Source of the DNA: Serratia sp. PL17
Lineage (GTDB): Bacteria; Pseudomonadota; Gammaproteobacteria; Enterobacterales; Enterobacteriaceae
Assembly: GCF_017832355.1 (NCBI RefSeq)
Contig: NZ_JAFIBY010000004.1
Location: 393,306-457,305 of the forward strand
Direction of reading: 5' to 3'
DNA length: 64,000 bases
A program made the translations under genes and the position numbers. Positions 9,078-18,202 of the stretch are shown in pieces. Within the stretch, counting starts at the first letter, position 1, and every line of letters begins with the position of its first letter. The notes beneath the pieces were generated by a model. The model made no database searches. It saw only the letters and a program-made list of their open reading frames with translations, and was not told where the DNA came from.

Positions 9078-9763
9078 GAGGCAAACTCCCCTAAATCGAT
9101 ATGATCAAACCGGTTAACCTGCAGATGCTGGCTTTGCTCATCGGCATCATCGCGGATCAGTTGGCAGGTATGCCAACCGGCAGCACGCGCGGCGTCCAGC
9201 TCTTGGTGAATGTCAGAAAGAAATAACAGCGCGTCGGGAGCAATACCGATTTCACGGGCAATATTGCGGTACGAAGCAACGTCGCGCTTGGCACCCACAT
9301 GGGTATCAAAATAACCGCTGAACAGCGGCTGAAGATCCCCGGCATCGCTGTATCCGAACAACAGTTTCTGCGCCTCTACCGAACCGGATGAGTAGACATA
9401 CAGCTTCAGCCCTTGCTGCTGCCAGGCCGCCAATTGTTCGGCCACTTCGGGGTACAAATGCCCACGAAAATCACCGTTCTGGTAGCCACTGCGCCAAATG
9501 ATGCCTTGCAGTGCCTTCAGCGCGGTAGATTTGCGATCTTCGTCCATAAAGCGATACAGCGTAGTAATCAGCTGTTCAATGTCCGCCTGCGGCCGATCAA
9601 TTTCCTGGCGTAAGTCGTTCAGCGGCGCGGCCACTTCGGCATCAGCGGCGTGCTGACGAAGAAACGCCGCCAACCTTTCACGTGCATAAGGGAACAAGAC
9701 TTGATGTACGAAGCGGATATCGCTGGTTGTGCCTTCAATGTCGGTGACGATAGCGCGGATCAT
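9074..9763 (-). CDS. mtnC: Enolase-phosphatase MtnC
   Basis: MtnC is a HAD-superfamily enzyme that enolises and dephosphorylates 2,3-diketo-5-methylthiopentyl 1-phosphate to acireductone. The N-terminal HAD motif DIEGTTSDI places the aspartate at residue 8, with a downstream VYSSGS motif. I chose the ATG of MIRAIVTD because it overlaps the mtnB stop codon by 4 bases and gives the usual length of 229. The open frame extends 11 codons further up, inside mtnB. Confidence 0.95.
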   Translation of the reverse strand: MIRAIVTDIEGTTSDIRFVHQVLFPYARERLAAFLRQHAADAEVAAPLNDLRQEIDRPQADIEQLITTLYRFMDEDRKSTALKALQGIIWRSGYQNGDFRGHLYPEVAEQLAAWQQQGLKLYVYSSGSVEAQKLLFGYSDAGDLQPLFSGYFDTHVGAKRDVASYRNIAREIGIAPDALLFLSDIHQELDAARAAGWHTCQLIRDDADEQSQHLQVNRFDHIDLGEFAS

Positions 9764-10374
9764 TTTGCCTCCAGTAAGCGGCGTTGCAGTTCGCACTGGA
9801 ACAGAAATTCCAGTCCTTCGAGATGGCGGCGAGCCTCTGCGACCTGGCTGCCCCAGCAGTACAAACCGTGGCCCCGCACCAGAAAACCATATTGCAACGG
9901 CGTCACTTCAGCATAAGCCGCCACGCGCGCCGCTAAGCGCGGGATGTCCTGATCGTTATCGAAAATGGGGATAACCAGGCTATCCAGATGCGTGCGTTGT
10001 CCACTGAGTGATTTTTGCATCTCATAGCCCTGCAACAACAGCCCATCACCCGGTTCAACACGTGACAACACCGTCGCATTCACTGAATGCGTATGCAACA
10101 CCGCGCCAATCTGCGGATAGAGGCGGTAAATCAGGGTATGCAGGCCGGTTTCCGCCGACGGCGTGCGGCCGCTGGGTACGTGATTGGTGTCCGTTTCTAC
10201 CAGCAAGAAATCCGTTTCAGTCAGGCTGCCTTTATCCTTGCCGGATTCGGTTACCAGACAGTGCCGATCGTCGAGACGCAACGACATGTTGCCGCCCGTC
10301 GCCGGACACCAACCCCTTTCACCAATCCAGTGGCACGCAGACAATAGCGCTGTAAGTTGCGGATTTTCGGTCAT
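9760..10374 (-). CDS. mtnB: Methylthioribulose-1-phosphate dehydratase MtnB
   Basis: MtnB is a zinc class II aldolase-fold dehydratase acting on 5-methylthioribulose 1-phosphate. The 204-residue product has the family N-terminus with [13 protein letters not shown] and the metal-binding histidines in [10 protein letters not shown] and FLVRGHGLY. The frame is open for 26 further codons upstream, but the ATG of [11 protein letters not shown] has GGGAAA before it and matches the usual start. It is the first gene of mtnBCD, divergent from ybdL. Confidence 0.94.
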   Translation of the reverse strand: MTENPQLTALLSACHWIGERGWCPATGGNMSLRLDDRHCLVTESGKDKGSLTETDFLLVETDTNHVPSGRTPSAETGLHTLIYRLYPQIGAVLHTHSVNATVLSRVEPGDGLLLQGYEMQKSLSGQRTHLDSLVIPIFDNDQDIPRLAARVAAYAEVTPLQYGFLVRGHGLYCWGSQVAEARRHLEGLEFLFQCELQRRLLEAK

Positions 10375-10454
10375 TATCGTTTCCCGGTCTGTAAGGTCGT
10401 CCAGCAGATGAAGCTTAGAATGATTTGATTGATGGTTAGATCTTTTCTTCATTT

Positions 10455-10470
10455 AGCCATCTAAGCGTCT
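10455..10470. promoter_or_regulatory. Candidate weak MetJ boxes between mtnB and ybdL
   Basis: AGCCATCT and AAGCGTCT are adjacent and each match six of eight positions of the MetJ box AGACGTCT. The spacer divides mtnBCD from ybdL, so MetJ control of both is plausible, but the match is clearly weaker than the array at 7394. Confidence 0.45.
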
Positions 10471-10536
10471 TGATTGCCAAATACTAACATCGTGTTATAT
10501 TGACGGCAACATAAGCGCCAGGAGTATTAGCCTGCT

Positions 10537-11697
10537 ATGAGCACTTCAGCATGGATTCCCGAAAGTAAATTGCCCGCACTGGGCACGACCATTTTCACCC
10601 AGATGAGCGCACTGGCGGCGCAGCATCAGGCGATCAACCTGTCGCAGGGCTTTCCCGATTTCGATGGCCCCGATTACCTGAAAGAGCGCTTAGCCTGGCA
10701 TGTCAGCCAGGGCGCTAACCAATATGCTCCAATGACCGGCGTCGCCCCTTTACGCGAGGCCATCGCTGAAAAAACGGCGGCTTTGTATGGCTGGCTGCCA
10801 GACGCCACCACCGAAGTCACCGTCACGGCCGGTGCCACCGAAGCCCTGTTTGCCGCCATCAGCGCGTTAGTACGCCCCGGCGATGAAGTGATCTGTTTTG
10901 ATCCCAGCTACGACAGCTATGCTCCGGCGGTGGCCTTGTCTGGCGGCACGCTACAACGCATTGCGCTACAACCGCCGGCGTTCAGCGTAGACTGGCAACA
11001 GTTTTCTCAATTACTGTCGCCACGCACCCGTCTGGTGATCCTCAATACGCCACACAATCCGTCCGCCACAGCCTGGCAAGCGGAGGATATGCAGCAACTG
11101 TGGCGCGCAATCAGCGATCGCGAAATCTATGTCCTCAGCGACGAAGTCTACGAGCACATTTGTTTCGCCAAAGGTGGCCACACCAGCGTATTAGCTCACC
11201 CACAATTGCGTCAGCGTGCGATCGCCGTGTCCTCTTTCGGTAAAACCTTCCACATGACCGGATGGAAAGTGGGTTACTGCGTGGCCCCGGAAGCGCTGAG
11301 TGCTGAAGTACGTAAAGTGCATCAATACCTGACCTTCTCCGTCAACACCCCGGCGCAATTGGCATTGGCGGATATGTTGCGCAGCGAACCAGAACATTGG
11401 CAGCAGTTATCGGCGTTTTACCGCGCCAAGCGCGATCGTTTTGTACAGGCATTGTCAAACAGCCGACTGGAAATTCTCCCCTGTGAAGGTACATACTTCC
11501 TGTTGGCAGATTACAGCACCGTCTCCGATCTGGACGACGTGGCGTTCTGCCATTGGTTAACTGAGCACGTGGGCGTGGCGGCGATCCCGCTGTCGGTCTT
11601 CTGTGCCGATCCTTTCCCCCATAAATTGATCCGGCTGTGCTTCGCTAAACAAGATGCCACGCTGGATGCAGCTGCGGAGCGGTTATGTCGACTTTAA
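10537..11697 (+). CDS. ybdL: Methionine aminotransferase YbdL (MtnE role)
   Basis: This is a fold-type I PLP aminotransferase of 386 residues, highly similar to E. coli YbdL, which prefers methionine. In this context it probably performs the last salvage step, transaminating 4-methylthio-2-oxobutanoate to methionine. The PLP lysine lies in SSFGKTFHMTGWKVGY, and NTPHNPSATAW and SDEVYEHI are the usual cofactor contacts. AGGAG precedes the start. It overlaps yafV by 13 bases, so the two form one unit. Confidence 0.93.
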   Translation: MSTSAWIPESKLPALGTTIFTQMSALAAQHQAINLSQGFPDFDGPDYLKERLAWHVSQGANQYAPMTGVAPLREAIAEKTAALYGWLPDATTEVTVTAGATEALFAAISALVRPGDEVICFDPSYDSYAPAVALSGGTLQRIALQPPAFSVDWQQFSQLLSPRTRLVILNTPHNPSATAWQAEDMQQLWRAISDREIYVLSDEVYEHICFAKGGHTSVLAHPQLRQRAIAVSSFGKTFHMTGWKVGYCVAPEALSAEVRKVHQYLTFSVNTPAQLALADMLRSEPEHWQQLSAFYRAKRDRFVQALSNSRLEILPCEGTYFLLADYSTVSDLDDVAFCHWLTEHVGVAAIPLSVFCADPFPHKLIRLCFAKQDATLDAAAERLCRL

Positions 11698-12458
11698 AAA
11701 TTACCCTGTTGCAGCACCCCTTGGTCTGGCGCGACGGTGAGGCTAACCTGCGTCATTTTGATACGCTGCTGGCACCGTTAAGTGGACGCGATTTGATTGT
11801 GCTGCCGGAAATGTTCACAACCGGTTTTGCTATGGATGCCGGGGAAAGTGCACTGCCGGAACGGCAGGTGATCGACTGGCTACACGGCTGGGCGAGCAAA
11901 AGCAACGCGCTGGTCGGTGGCAGCGTGGCGCTAAAAACCCCCGAAGGCGCGGTAAACCGGTTCCTGCTGGTTGAGCCGAACGGTCGGGTACATGCCTACG
12001 ATAAGCGCCATTTATTCCGCATGGCTGGCGAACACCTGCATTATCAGGCGGGCAAACGGCGTGAAATTTTTGAATGGCGTGGCTGGCGGATTCTGCCGCA
12101 GATTTGTTATGACTTGCGCTTCCCGGTGTGGTCCCGTTATCAACAAGATTACGATCTGGCGTTGTACGTCGCCAACTGGCCAGCGCCGCGCAGCAAACAC
12201 TGGCAAACACTGTTGGCAGCACGCGCCATTGAAAACCAGGTGTACGTGGCGGGTTGCAATCGCGTTGGCGAGGACGGCAATGGGCTAAACTACAGCGGTG
12301 ACAGCCTGATCATCAGCCCGCAGGGAGAGACGCTGGCGCACGTTGAGCCATTCGCCGCCGCACAGTTGGATGCAGAATTGTCGCTGGAAACCCTGCAAAG
12401 CTACCGCAGCGCCTTCCCGGCCTGGCGTGATGCCGACAGCTTCCTGCGCCACGATTAA
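11685..12458 (+). CDS. yafV: Omega-amidase YafV (MtnU-like), nitrilase superfamily
   Basis: This 257-residue nitrilase-superfamily amidase has the Glu-Lys-Cys triad in LPEMFTTGF, YDKRHLF and PQICYDLRFP. Omega-amidases hydrolyse alpha-ketoglutaramate or ketosuccinamate, the by-products when glutamine or asparagine donates the amino group in methionine salvage. Its overlap with ybdL supports that role. E. coli also keeps yafV between fadE and tRNA-Asp, so this gene is probably backbone kept within an otherwise accessory block. Confidence 0.92.
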   Translation: MSTLKITLLQHPLVWRDGEANLRHFDTLLAPLSGRDLIVLPEMFTTGFAMDAGESALPERQVIDWLHGWASKSNALVGGSVALKTPEGAVNRFLLVEPNGRVHAYDKRHLFRMAGEHLHYQAGKRREIFEWRGWRILPQICYDLRFPVWSRYQQDYDLALYVANWPAPRSKHWQTLLAARAIENQVYVAGCNRVGEDGNGLNYSGDSLIISPQGETLAHVEPFAAAQLDAELSLETLQSYRSAFPAWRDADSFLRHD

Positions 12459-12491
12459 TGATGACGGGCGTGGTCCTCTACGCCCGTAACG

Positions 12492-13844
12492 TCAAGACAG
12501 TTCTTCCTCGCCCGTTTTTTCTTCTGCGCTCTCAATACGGTTAAACAGCAGGTTTAACAGTAACGCCACCAGGCACGAAGCGCTGATGCCGGAATGCAGC
12601 AAGGTACGCACCCCATTTGGGAACTGATCGTAAAAGGTCGGCATCACTATCGGGATCATGCCGAAGGCAATCGCCGTCGCCACCACCACCAAATTCATGT
12701 TGTCCTTATAATCCACTTTTGCCAGGGTACGAATGCCGCTGGCAGCCACCGAGCCAAACAACACCACGCCGGCACCGCCCAGTACCGGTAACGGAATGCA
12801 GGCGACTAACCGACCCAGCACCGGCAAAACGCCCAGCAGCACCAAAATTGCACCGCCAGCGCTGACGACAAAACGGCTCTTCACGCCGGTGATTGCCACC
12901 AGCCCAATGTTCTGGGCAAACGAACTTTGCGGGAATGAGTTGAACACCGGCGACAACGCACTCGACAGCATATCGGCACGCAAGCCGTTAGCGATCCGGC
13001 GCGCATTGACCGGTGAACCGACAATCTCGCCAACCGCCATTAGCCCCGCCGTGGTTTCCGTCAGCAGCACCAGTACGATCAATAGCATGGATAACACTGC
13101 GCTCAATTCGAAGGTGGGCCAGCCATACGCGAAGGGCTCGGGGAATGCCACCCATGGTCCGTTCCACACAGCAGTAAAACTGACCTTGCCCACCAGCACC
13201 GCCCCCCCGCAGCCGACGGCCATCGCCAACAGCACGGATAAGCGTTTCAACGCCGGTGACCCCACTTTATTGAGCAATAAAATGACCGCCAGTGTGAACG
13301 CCGCCAGACCAATATTTCCGGTTGATCCCCAGTCTGCCGCCTTGGCATTCCCCCCCATCGCCCAACGTACCGCCACTGGCATCAATGACAACCCGATCAC
13401 CGTCACCACCGTGCCGGTCACCACCGGTGGGAAGTAGCGGATAATCTGCGAGAAAAATGGCGCGATCAGCAGCCCCACCAGAGAAGCGACGATCACCGCG
13501 CCAAATACCGCGGGCAGGCCGCCGTCGCCGGTGACGATGGTCACCATGGTCGCAACACCCGCAAAGGAAACGCCCTGCACCAACGGCAGACGAGAACCGA
13601 AGCCGGGCACACCAAGCGTTTGCAACAGCGTAGCCAACCCGCTGACAAACAACGCCGCCGTCACCAGCATGCCAATCTGTGGTGCGCTTAATCCTGCGGC
13701 TGAACCTATGATCAGCGGCGGTGCAATGATCCCCCCGTACATCGTCAGAATATGTTGCAGACCGTAGGCGAACGTTTTTACCAACGGCAATTTTTCATTT
13801 TCCGGGCAGCACGAAGCCGCACCCTTATCCTGAGACAGAGCCAT
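12492..13844 (-). CDS. NCS2 purine permease, probable urate transporter (UacT-like)
   Basis: This is an inner-membrane nucleobase:cation symporter-2 family protein of about 450 residues with 12-14 hydrophobic segments. Family-typical stretches are QHILTMYGG near the N-terminus, LVQGVSFAG and the ETTAGLMAVGEI segment. I chose the ATG of MALSQDKG because GAGG lies 7 bases upstream; the frame opens ten codons earlier. Its position ahead of uraH and uraD points to uric acid as substrate, though xanthine cannot be excluded. It reads in the same direction as the uraH-hpxJ genes and is the most downstream. Confidence 0.88.
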   Translation of the reverse strand: MALSQDKGAASCCPENEKLPLVKTFAYGLQHILTMYGGIIAPPLIIGSAAGLSAPQIGMLVTAALFVSGLATLLQTLGVPGFGSRLPLVQGVSFAGVATMVTIVTGDGGLPAVFGAVIVASLVGLLIAPFFSQIIRYFPPVVTGTVVTVIGLSLMPVAVRWAMGGNAKAADWGSTGNIGLAAFTLAVILLLNKVGSPALKRLSVLLAMAVGCGGAVLVGKVSFTAVWNGPWVAFPEPFAYGWPTFELSAVLSMLLIVLVLLTETTAGLMAVGEIVGSPVNARRIANGLRADMLSSALSPVFNSFPQSSFAQNIGLVAITGVKSRFVVSAGGAILVLLGVLPVLGRLVACIPLPVLGGAGVVLFGSVAASGIRTLAKVDYKDNMNLVVVATAIAFGMIPIVMPTFYDQFPNGVRTLLHSGISASCLVALLLNLLFNRIESAEEKTGEEELS

Positions 13845-13972
13845 AAGAACCTCGTCAATATGCATGTAGAACAATTGTCGCCGTCAGTGTGGGGATCCCC
13901 AGGGCATACATGAAGTCCGTGAGGAGGCCGAGCACTGCCCCAACCCAAAATGGCCCCCATTAAACACGGCGT

Positions 13973-14308
13973 TTAGCTGCCCCGGTAGGTTGAGTAGGAA
14001 TACGGGCTGATGAGCAGCGGCAAATGGTAATGCTGGGCATCATCATTGATGACAAAATCGATAATTGCCGTCGCGTACAGCGTCGCTCGCCGATCGGCAG
14101 CAAAGTAAGCGCCAAGATCGGCAGACAGGCGGTAATGTCCGGTGGCCAGGCTGTCAGCGGTCAGATCGCGCGCGCGGCCATCGGTATCCGTATGGCCTTC
14201 GGCCAATGTCTGCCACTGCCCGTCTTGCTCGAACTCCAGCCACAACCGTACACCTGCAGCAGGTTTACCGAGTGACGTATCCAAAATATGGGTGCTTATT
14301 TTACTCAT
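13973..14308 (-). CDS. uraH: 5-Hydroxyisourate hydrolase (transthyretin-like)
   Basis: UraH hydrolyses 5-hydroxyisourate, the product of urate oxidation, to OHCU. The 111-residue protein has both family ends: the N-terminal ISTHILDTSLG segment and the invariant C-terminal YRGS. Conserved active-site positions such as H7, the Arg near 46 and the terminal tetrapeptide are kept. It overlaps uraD by 8 bases. No signal peptide is seen, so it should be cytoplasmic. Confidence 0.95.
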   Translation of the reverse strand: MSKISTHILDTSLGKPAAGVRLWLEFEQDGQWQTLAEGHTDTDGRARDLTADSLATGHYRLSADLGAYFAADRRATLYATAIIDFVINDDAQHYHLPLLISPYSYSTYRGS

Positions 14309-14801
14309 CGCTCAGTAACTCCTTAAAACGCAGCATCACGATCTCACGCAGCTGTTCGGCGGTTTCCTGCCGTTCCTGCTCCGCACTGTTTTTCAATCGT
14401 CTTTCCAGTTCACGCAGGATGGCGAACCCATCTCGACCGGCGGCACGGATTAAAAATACCTGACCAAATTGCGCCTCATAACGCCGGTTACCTGCCTGCA
14501 GCGCTTGGGCAAGCTCAGTATCCTGTGCGTTGACCGCCGCTTGCTCACGCGCTGAAAACTGGGCGTCCTGCTCCATGCCTTTCGCACGCTCACCGATACG
14601 CGGATGCTGCGCCAAGGCCAGGCTGACCTCTTCAGGCCGCCAGTTCTGTGCCGCCTGCCAGGCGACAGCCAGCGCGGCATCACTGCTGCTGAATGGCCGC
14701 GCTGCGATCACCGCGGCTATCCAGGCGGCAATGTTTACGCAGGGCCGCAGCCGCAGCTCGGCTTCCGCCACGGATAATTGGTTAAACTGTTGCAGGTTCA
14801 T
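14301..14801 (-). CDS. uraD: OHCU decarboxylase
   Basis: UraD decarboxylates 2-oxo-4-hydroxy-4-carboxy-5-ureidoimidazoline to (S)-allantoin. The 166-residue product has the family's histidine motif AQHPRIGERAKG and the segment YEAQFGQVFLIRAAGRDG. It lies between hpxK (20-base overlap) and uraH (8-base overlap), so these genes are very likely cotranscribed. Together UraH and UraD make urate degradation stereospecific and fast. Confidence 0.94.
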   Translation of the reverse strand: MNLQQFNQLSVAEAELRLRPCVNIAAWIAAVIAARPFSSSDAALAVAWQAAQNWRPEEVSLALAQHPRIGERAKGMEQDAQFSAREQAAVNAQDTELAQALQAGNRRYEAQFGQVFLIRAAGRDGFAILRELERRLKNSAEQERQETAEQLREIVMLRFKELLSDE

Positions 14802-16059
14802 CAGGAAACTCCCAACTGGCTACCGTTTGGCAGTAAGCCTGTATGGCCAACGCCACATCTGCCTGACTTACGGCTTCAGCCGGATGGTGGCTGATGCCAC
14901 GATCGCAACGAACAAACAGCATACCCACTGGCCAACAGGCCGCTAACGCAATCGCGTCGTGCCCGGCACCGCTCGGCAACGCGATGCTGCGCCCTTGCGC
15001 CGCGACCACGCTCTGTTGCCAGCGACGTTGCAAATTTGCATCACACTCTGTTGCATTTATGCGGTAAAACTCCTCACTGGAAAAACGCAGTCCCCGACGT
15101 GCGCAAATCGCGTTTGCCTGCGCCAATAGTTGCGTCAGCAGCACCGCCAGCGGGCCGTCTTCCGGGCCACGCACGTCGAGCGACAATGTGACCTCTCCGG
15201 GGATCACATTGACCGCTCCCGGCAGGCTTTCTATCTGCCCCACGGTCGCCACCAAGTGCCCATCGCTGGCGCAGGTTATCGCCTCAACCGCCACCATCCA
15301 CTCCGCCGCTGCCGCCAGGGCGTCTTTACGTTGCCCCATCGGCACGGTACCGGCATGGCCTGCCTCGCCGGTGAAGGTGCAGTTTAGACGCCGAGCACCG
15401 TTAATCGCCGTTACCACACCCAGCGCCAGATCGGCGGCTTCCAGGCATGGCCCCTGCTCAATGTGCACTTCCAAATACCCGCAGATATCACTTTGCGCGC
15501 GCCGCGCCTCACCGACCGCCGCGGGATCAAGACCAAAATCACGCAGTGCCTGCGCCACGCTGATACCCTCGACGTCAGTCCTTTCCAGCCAGTCTGCCGG
15601 CCACTGGCCGGTAATGCCCCGGCTACCCAACAGGGCGATACTAAAGCGCGTGCCTTCTTCATCGGCAAAGCCAATCACTTCAACGGCGATCGGTAAACGC
15701 CGTTGCTGCTGATGCAAATGCGCCACCACTTCCAGCGCAGTCAATACGCCGAGCATGCCGTCATAACGCCCAGCGTTGCGCACCGTATCCAAATGCGACC
15801 CGAGCAACAGCGCGGGAGCGCCCGGCGTTTGGCCTTCATAACGGCCACAAATATTGCCAACGCTGTCTTGCCAGACCGTCATGCCGAGAGTCCGCATCCA
15901 GTCGCCTACCAACAGGTTGGCGCGTCGATGCTCCGGCGATAAATAAACCCGCGTCAATTCGCCTGGCGTCGCACTGATCGCTGCCAGTTCGTCACAACGG
16001 GCCATCACCCGCGCCGCCGCCAGCTCCGCCGCGTGGGCGGTTAACAACGCCGTCATCAA
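14782..16059 (-). CDS. hpxK: Allantoate amidohydrolase (HpxK type)
   Basis: This is an M20-family binuclear metal amidohydrolase of 425 residues. The metal-binding stretches GSHLDTVRNAGRYDGMLG and ADEEGTRFS are intact, as is the C-terminal GAGHDAIALA histidine. The family includes N-carbamoyl-amino acid hydrolases and ureidoglycolate hydrolases. The choice of allantoate, giving ureidoglycine, CO2 and ammonia, rests on its position between hpxJ and uraD. It overlaps hpxJ by 4 bases. Confidence 0.88.
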   Translation of the reverse strand: MMTALLTAHAAELAAARVMARCDELAAISATPGELTRVYLSPEHRRANLLVGDWMRTLGMTVWQDSVGNICGRYEGQTPGAPALLLGSHLDTVRNAGRYDGMLGVLTALEVVAHLHQQQRRLPIAVEVIGFADEEGTRFSIALLGSRGITGQWPADWLERTDVEGISVAQALRDFGLDPAAVGEARRAQSDICGYLEVHIEQGPCLEAADLALGVVTAINGARRLNCTFTGEAGHAGTVPMGQRKDALAAAAEWMVAVEAITCASDGHLVATVGQIESLPGAVNVIPGEVTLSLDVRGPEDGPLAVLLTQLLAQANAICARRGLRFSSEEFYRINATECDANLQRRWQQSVVAAQGRSIALPSGAGHDAIALAACWPVGMLFVRCDRGISHHPAEAVSQADVALAIQAYCQTVASWEFPDEPATV

Positions 16060-17297
16060 CGGCTCCCGTCGTCGTAGGTGTTCCAGGCCGCCTGCAGCGC
16101 TTCCCCCTGTTTACTGGCGAAGCCCAGCCGATTCAGCACGGCTTCCAGCGCGGTGAGCGTCTGCAACACACAGTCTTTACGTGCGTTGTAACCCATGGTA
16201 CCGATGCGCCAGATCTTGCCTTGCAGCGGGCCAAAGGACGTACCGATCTCGATGGCAAAATCATTCAGCATCATCTGACGTACCTGCTCGCCCTGCACCT
16301 GTGGCGGGATCACCACGCCAAGCACGTTATTCATCCGGTTATCGAGATCGCCGAAGACCTCAAGCCCCATACCCTGAATGCCGGCCAACATTGCGGCACC
16401 GTGCAGCTTGTGGCGGGCAATGGTGTTATCCAGCCCCTCTTCCAGGATCACCCGGGCGCACTCACGCGCGGCGAAAAGCATACTGGTGGCTTCGGTGTGG
16501 TGGTTCAGGCGCTCTGGCCCCCAGTAATCCATGATCATGCCGAGATCGAAATAGTTGGAGTAGATCATCTCGTCGTCGCCATCGGCATGGTCTGCGGTGC
16601 GAATGCCCTGTTCCACACATTTACGGCGGCGAACTATCTCTTCAAATTGCGGGCTGAGGGTGATGGGCGAACTGCCGGACGGGCCACCCAGACATTTCTG
16701 CAACCCGGCGGAGACTGCATCTAGCCCCCATGCATCTGTTTCCAGCGGGTTACCGGCAAACGAAGCGGTCGCATCGGTATAAAACAGCACACCGTGGCGG
16801 CGGCAAATATCCCCCAACGCCTCCAGTGGCTGTAACATGGTGGTGGAGGTATCACCCTGCACCGTTAACAGCAGGCGCGGGCGCACCTTCTTGATGGCAT
16901 CTTCAACCTGGTCCGCACTGAACACCTCGCCCCAGGGAGCCTCAATGGTGTGCACTTCAGCACGACAACGGCGGGCAATCTCACACAGCAGATGACCGAA
17001 ACGGCCAAATACCGGTACCAGCACCTTGTCCCCTGGGCGGATTGAGGAAACCAGCATCGCTTCAATACCCGAACGGGAAGTACCGTCCACCAACAGGGTC
17101 CAGCGGTTTTCGGTGCGGAACAACGCGCGATACAGTTCCATGACCTGATTCATGTAGCCCGTCATCGCGGGATCGTACTGGCCAATCAATTGACTCGACA
17201 TGGCACGCAACACACGCGGATCGGCGTTGATCGGCCCCGGCCCCATCAGCAGGCGGGCGGGGGGGTTAATCTGATCGAATTTTGCGATATCTAACAT
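16056..17297 (-). CDS. hpxJ: Ureidoglycine-glyoxylate aminotransferase (HpxJ/PucG type)
   Basis: This class V PLP aminotransferase resembles serine-pyruvate/alanine-glyoxylate enzymes. The family N-terminus LLMGPGPINADPRVL and the PLP-lysine region SAGLQKCLGGPSG are present. In Klebsiella HpxJ and Bacillus PucG, the enzyme moves the amino group of ureidoglycine to glyoxylate, giving oxalurate and glycine. I chose the ATG of MLDIAKF, 6 bases after AAGGA; the open frame extends 11 codons further upstream. The substrate is inferred from context. Confidence 0.88.
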   Translation of the reverse strand: MLDIAKFDQINPPARLLMGPGPINADPRVLRAMSSQLIGQYDPAMTGYMNQVMELYRALFRTENRWTLLVDGTSRSGIEAMLVSSIRPGDKVLVPVFGRFGHLLCEIARRCRAEVHTIEAPWGEVFSADQVEDAIKKVRPRLLLTVQGDTSTTMLQPLEALGDICRRHGVLFYTDATASFAGNPLETDAWGLDAVSAGLQKCLGGPSGSSPITLSPQFEEIVRRRKCVEQGIRTADHADGDDEMIYSNYFDLGMIMDYWGPERLNHHTEATSMLFAARECARVILEEGLDNTIARHKLHGAAMLAGIQGMGLEVFGDLDNRMNNVLGVVIPPQVQGEQVRQMMLNDFAIEIGTSFGPLQGKIWRIGTMGYNARKDCVLQTLTALEAVLNRLGFASKQGEALQAAWNTYDDGSR

Positions 17298-17319
17298 GTT
17301 CATTCCTTGCCAACTTAAT

Positions 17320-17445
17320 ATACCCTTCATCTTTCAAGTTGCAGATGCGTTGGCTTTCCTCGCTCGCCTTGGTCACGTACTACTTGTACGCTCCCAAGGA
17401 CTCACTGCGTTGCCGCCTTCCTGCATCTTGAAATCTATTGGGTAG
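17320..17445. repeat. Palindromic repeat family, copy B
   Basis: The ends CTTTCAAGTTGCAG and CTGCATCTTGAAAT are inverted copies, framed by TACCCTT on the left and TTGGGTA on the right. The centre holds another inverted pair around CTTGG and CCAAG (CTTGGTCACGTACTACTTGT through GTACGCTCCCAAG). It shares ends and size with copies A, C and D but has a different centre, so it may be a subfamily. It lies between the ABC ATPase gene and hpxJ, both minus strand, and could form a large hairpin in a readthrough transcript. Confidence 0.75.
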
Positions 17446-17455
17446 AGATTTACGT

Positions 17456-18202
17456 TTATCCGTTCTCGGACAAACCGCGGACCGACGCGATAAACTGTTT
17501 TAATTCCTGCGTTTGCGGGTTGGCAAACAGCGTGCGGCTGTCGCCTTGCTCCCACACTTTGCCCTGGTGCATAAACACCACCCGGTCACCGACCTCACGG
17601 GCAAAATTCATTTCATGGGTCACCAGGATCAGTGTCATGCCCTCTTTGGCCAGCTGTTCCAACACTTTCAGCACTTCGCCCACCAGCTCGGGATCCAACG
17701 CGGAGGTAATTTCGTCACACAGCAACACCTTCGGGTTCATCGCCAAAGCGCGGGCAATCGCCACACGCTGCTGCTGCCCGCCGGAAAGGTTCGCCGGTGA
17801 ATAATGCATACGTTCGCTCAGCCCAACCTTGTTCAACATCTCTTCCGCCAGCTCGCGGCATTCAGCCGGGCTTTTTTTCAGCACCCGCCGAGGCGCAAGC
17901 ATCACGTTCTCTAGCGCGGTCATGTGCGGGAATAAATTGAAGTTTTGGAACACCATGCCTACGGATTTACTGATTTCTCGCGCCTGTGAATCGCGATCGG
18001 TGATGGTCATGCCACCCAGTTTAATGCTGCCTTCCTGATAACCTTCCAGCCCATTGATGCAACGTAACAGCGTGCTTTTACCGGAACCGCTGCGACCGAT
18101 GATTGAAATCACCTGCCCCATATCAATATCCAGATCCACGCCCTTCAGCACATGGTTCTGACCGTAATACTTTTGAACCTGATTAATTGTGATGAGCGGC
18201 AT
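17456..18202 (-). CDS. Polar amino-acid-type ABC transporter, ATP-binding subunit
   Basis: This 248-residue ATPase belongs to the GlnQ/HisP group. Walker A is GRSGSGKST (about residues 36-44), the signature LSGGQQQR, and Walker B VLLCDEITSALDPE. Together with the two permeases and binding protein upstream, it forms a complete importer. It overlaps the preceding permease gene by 20 bases. The substrate is unknown. Location between hpxJ and hpxU suggests a nitrogen-rich ureide or acid from purine breakdown rather than an ordinary amino acid, but that is inference. Confidence 0.9.
   Translation of the reverse strand: MPLITINQVQKYYGQNHVLKGVDLDIDMGQVISIIGRSGSGKSTLLRCINGLEGYQEGSIKLGGMTITDRDSQAREISKSVGMVFQNFNLFPHMTALENVMLAPRRVLKKSPAECRELAEEMLNKVGLSERMHYSPANLSGGQQQRVAIARALAMNPKVLLCDEITSALDPELVGEVLKVLEQLAKEGMTLILVTHEMNFAREVGDRVVFMHQGKVWEQGDSRTLFANPQTQELKQFIASVRGLSENG

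Noticed and set aside
12463..12488. Terminator between yafV and the urate permease
   Set aside because: An inverted repeat (ACGGGCGT with ACGCCCGT) is present, but there is no T-run on either strand. I did not list it as a feature.
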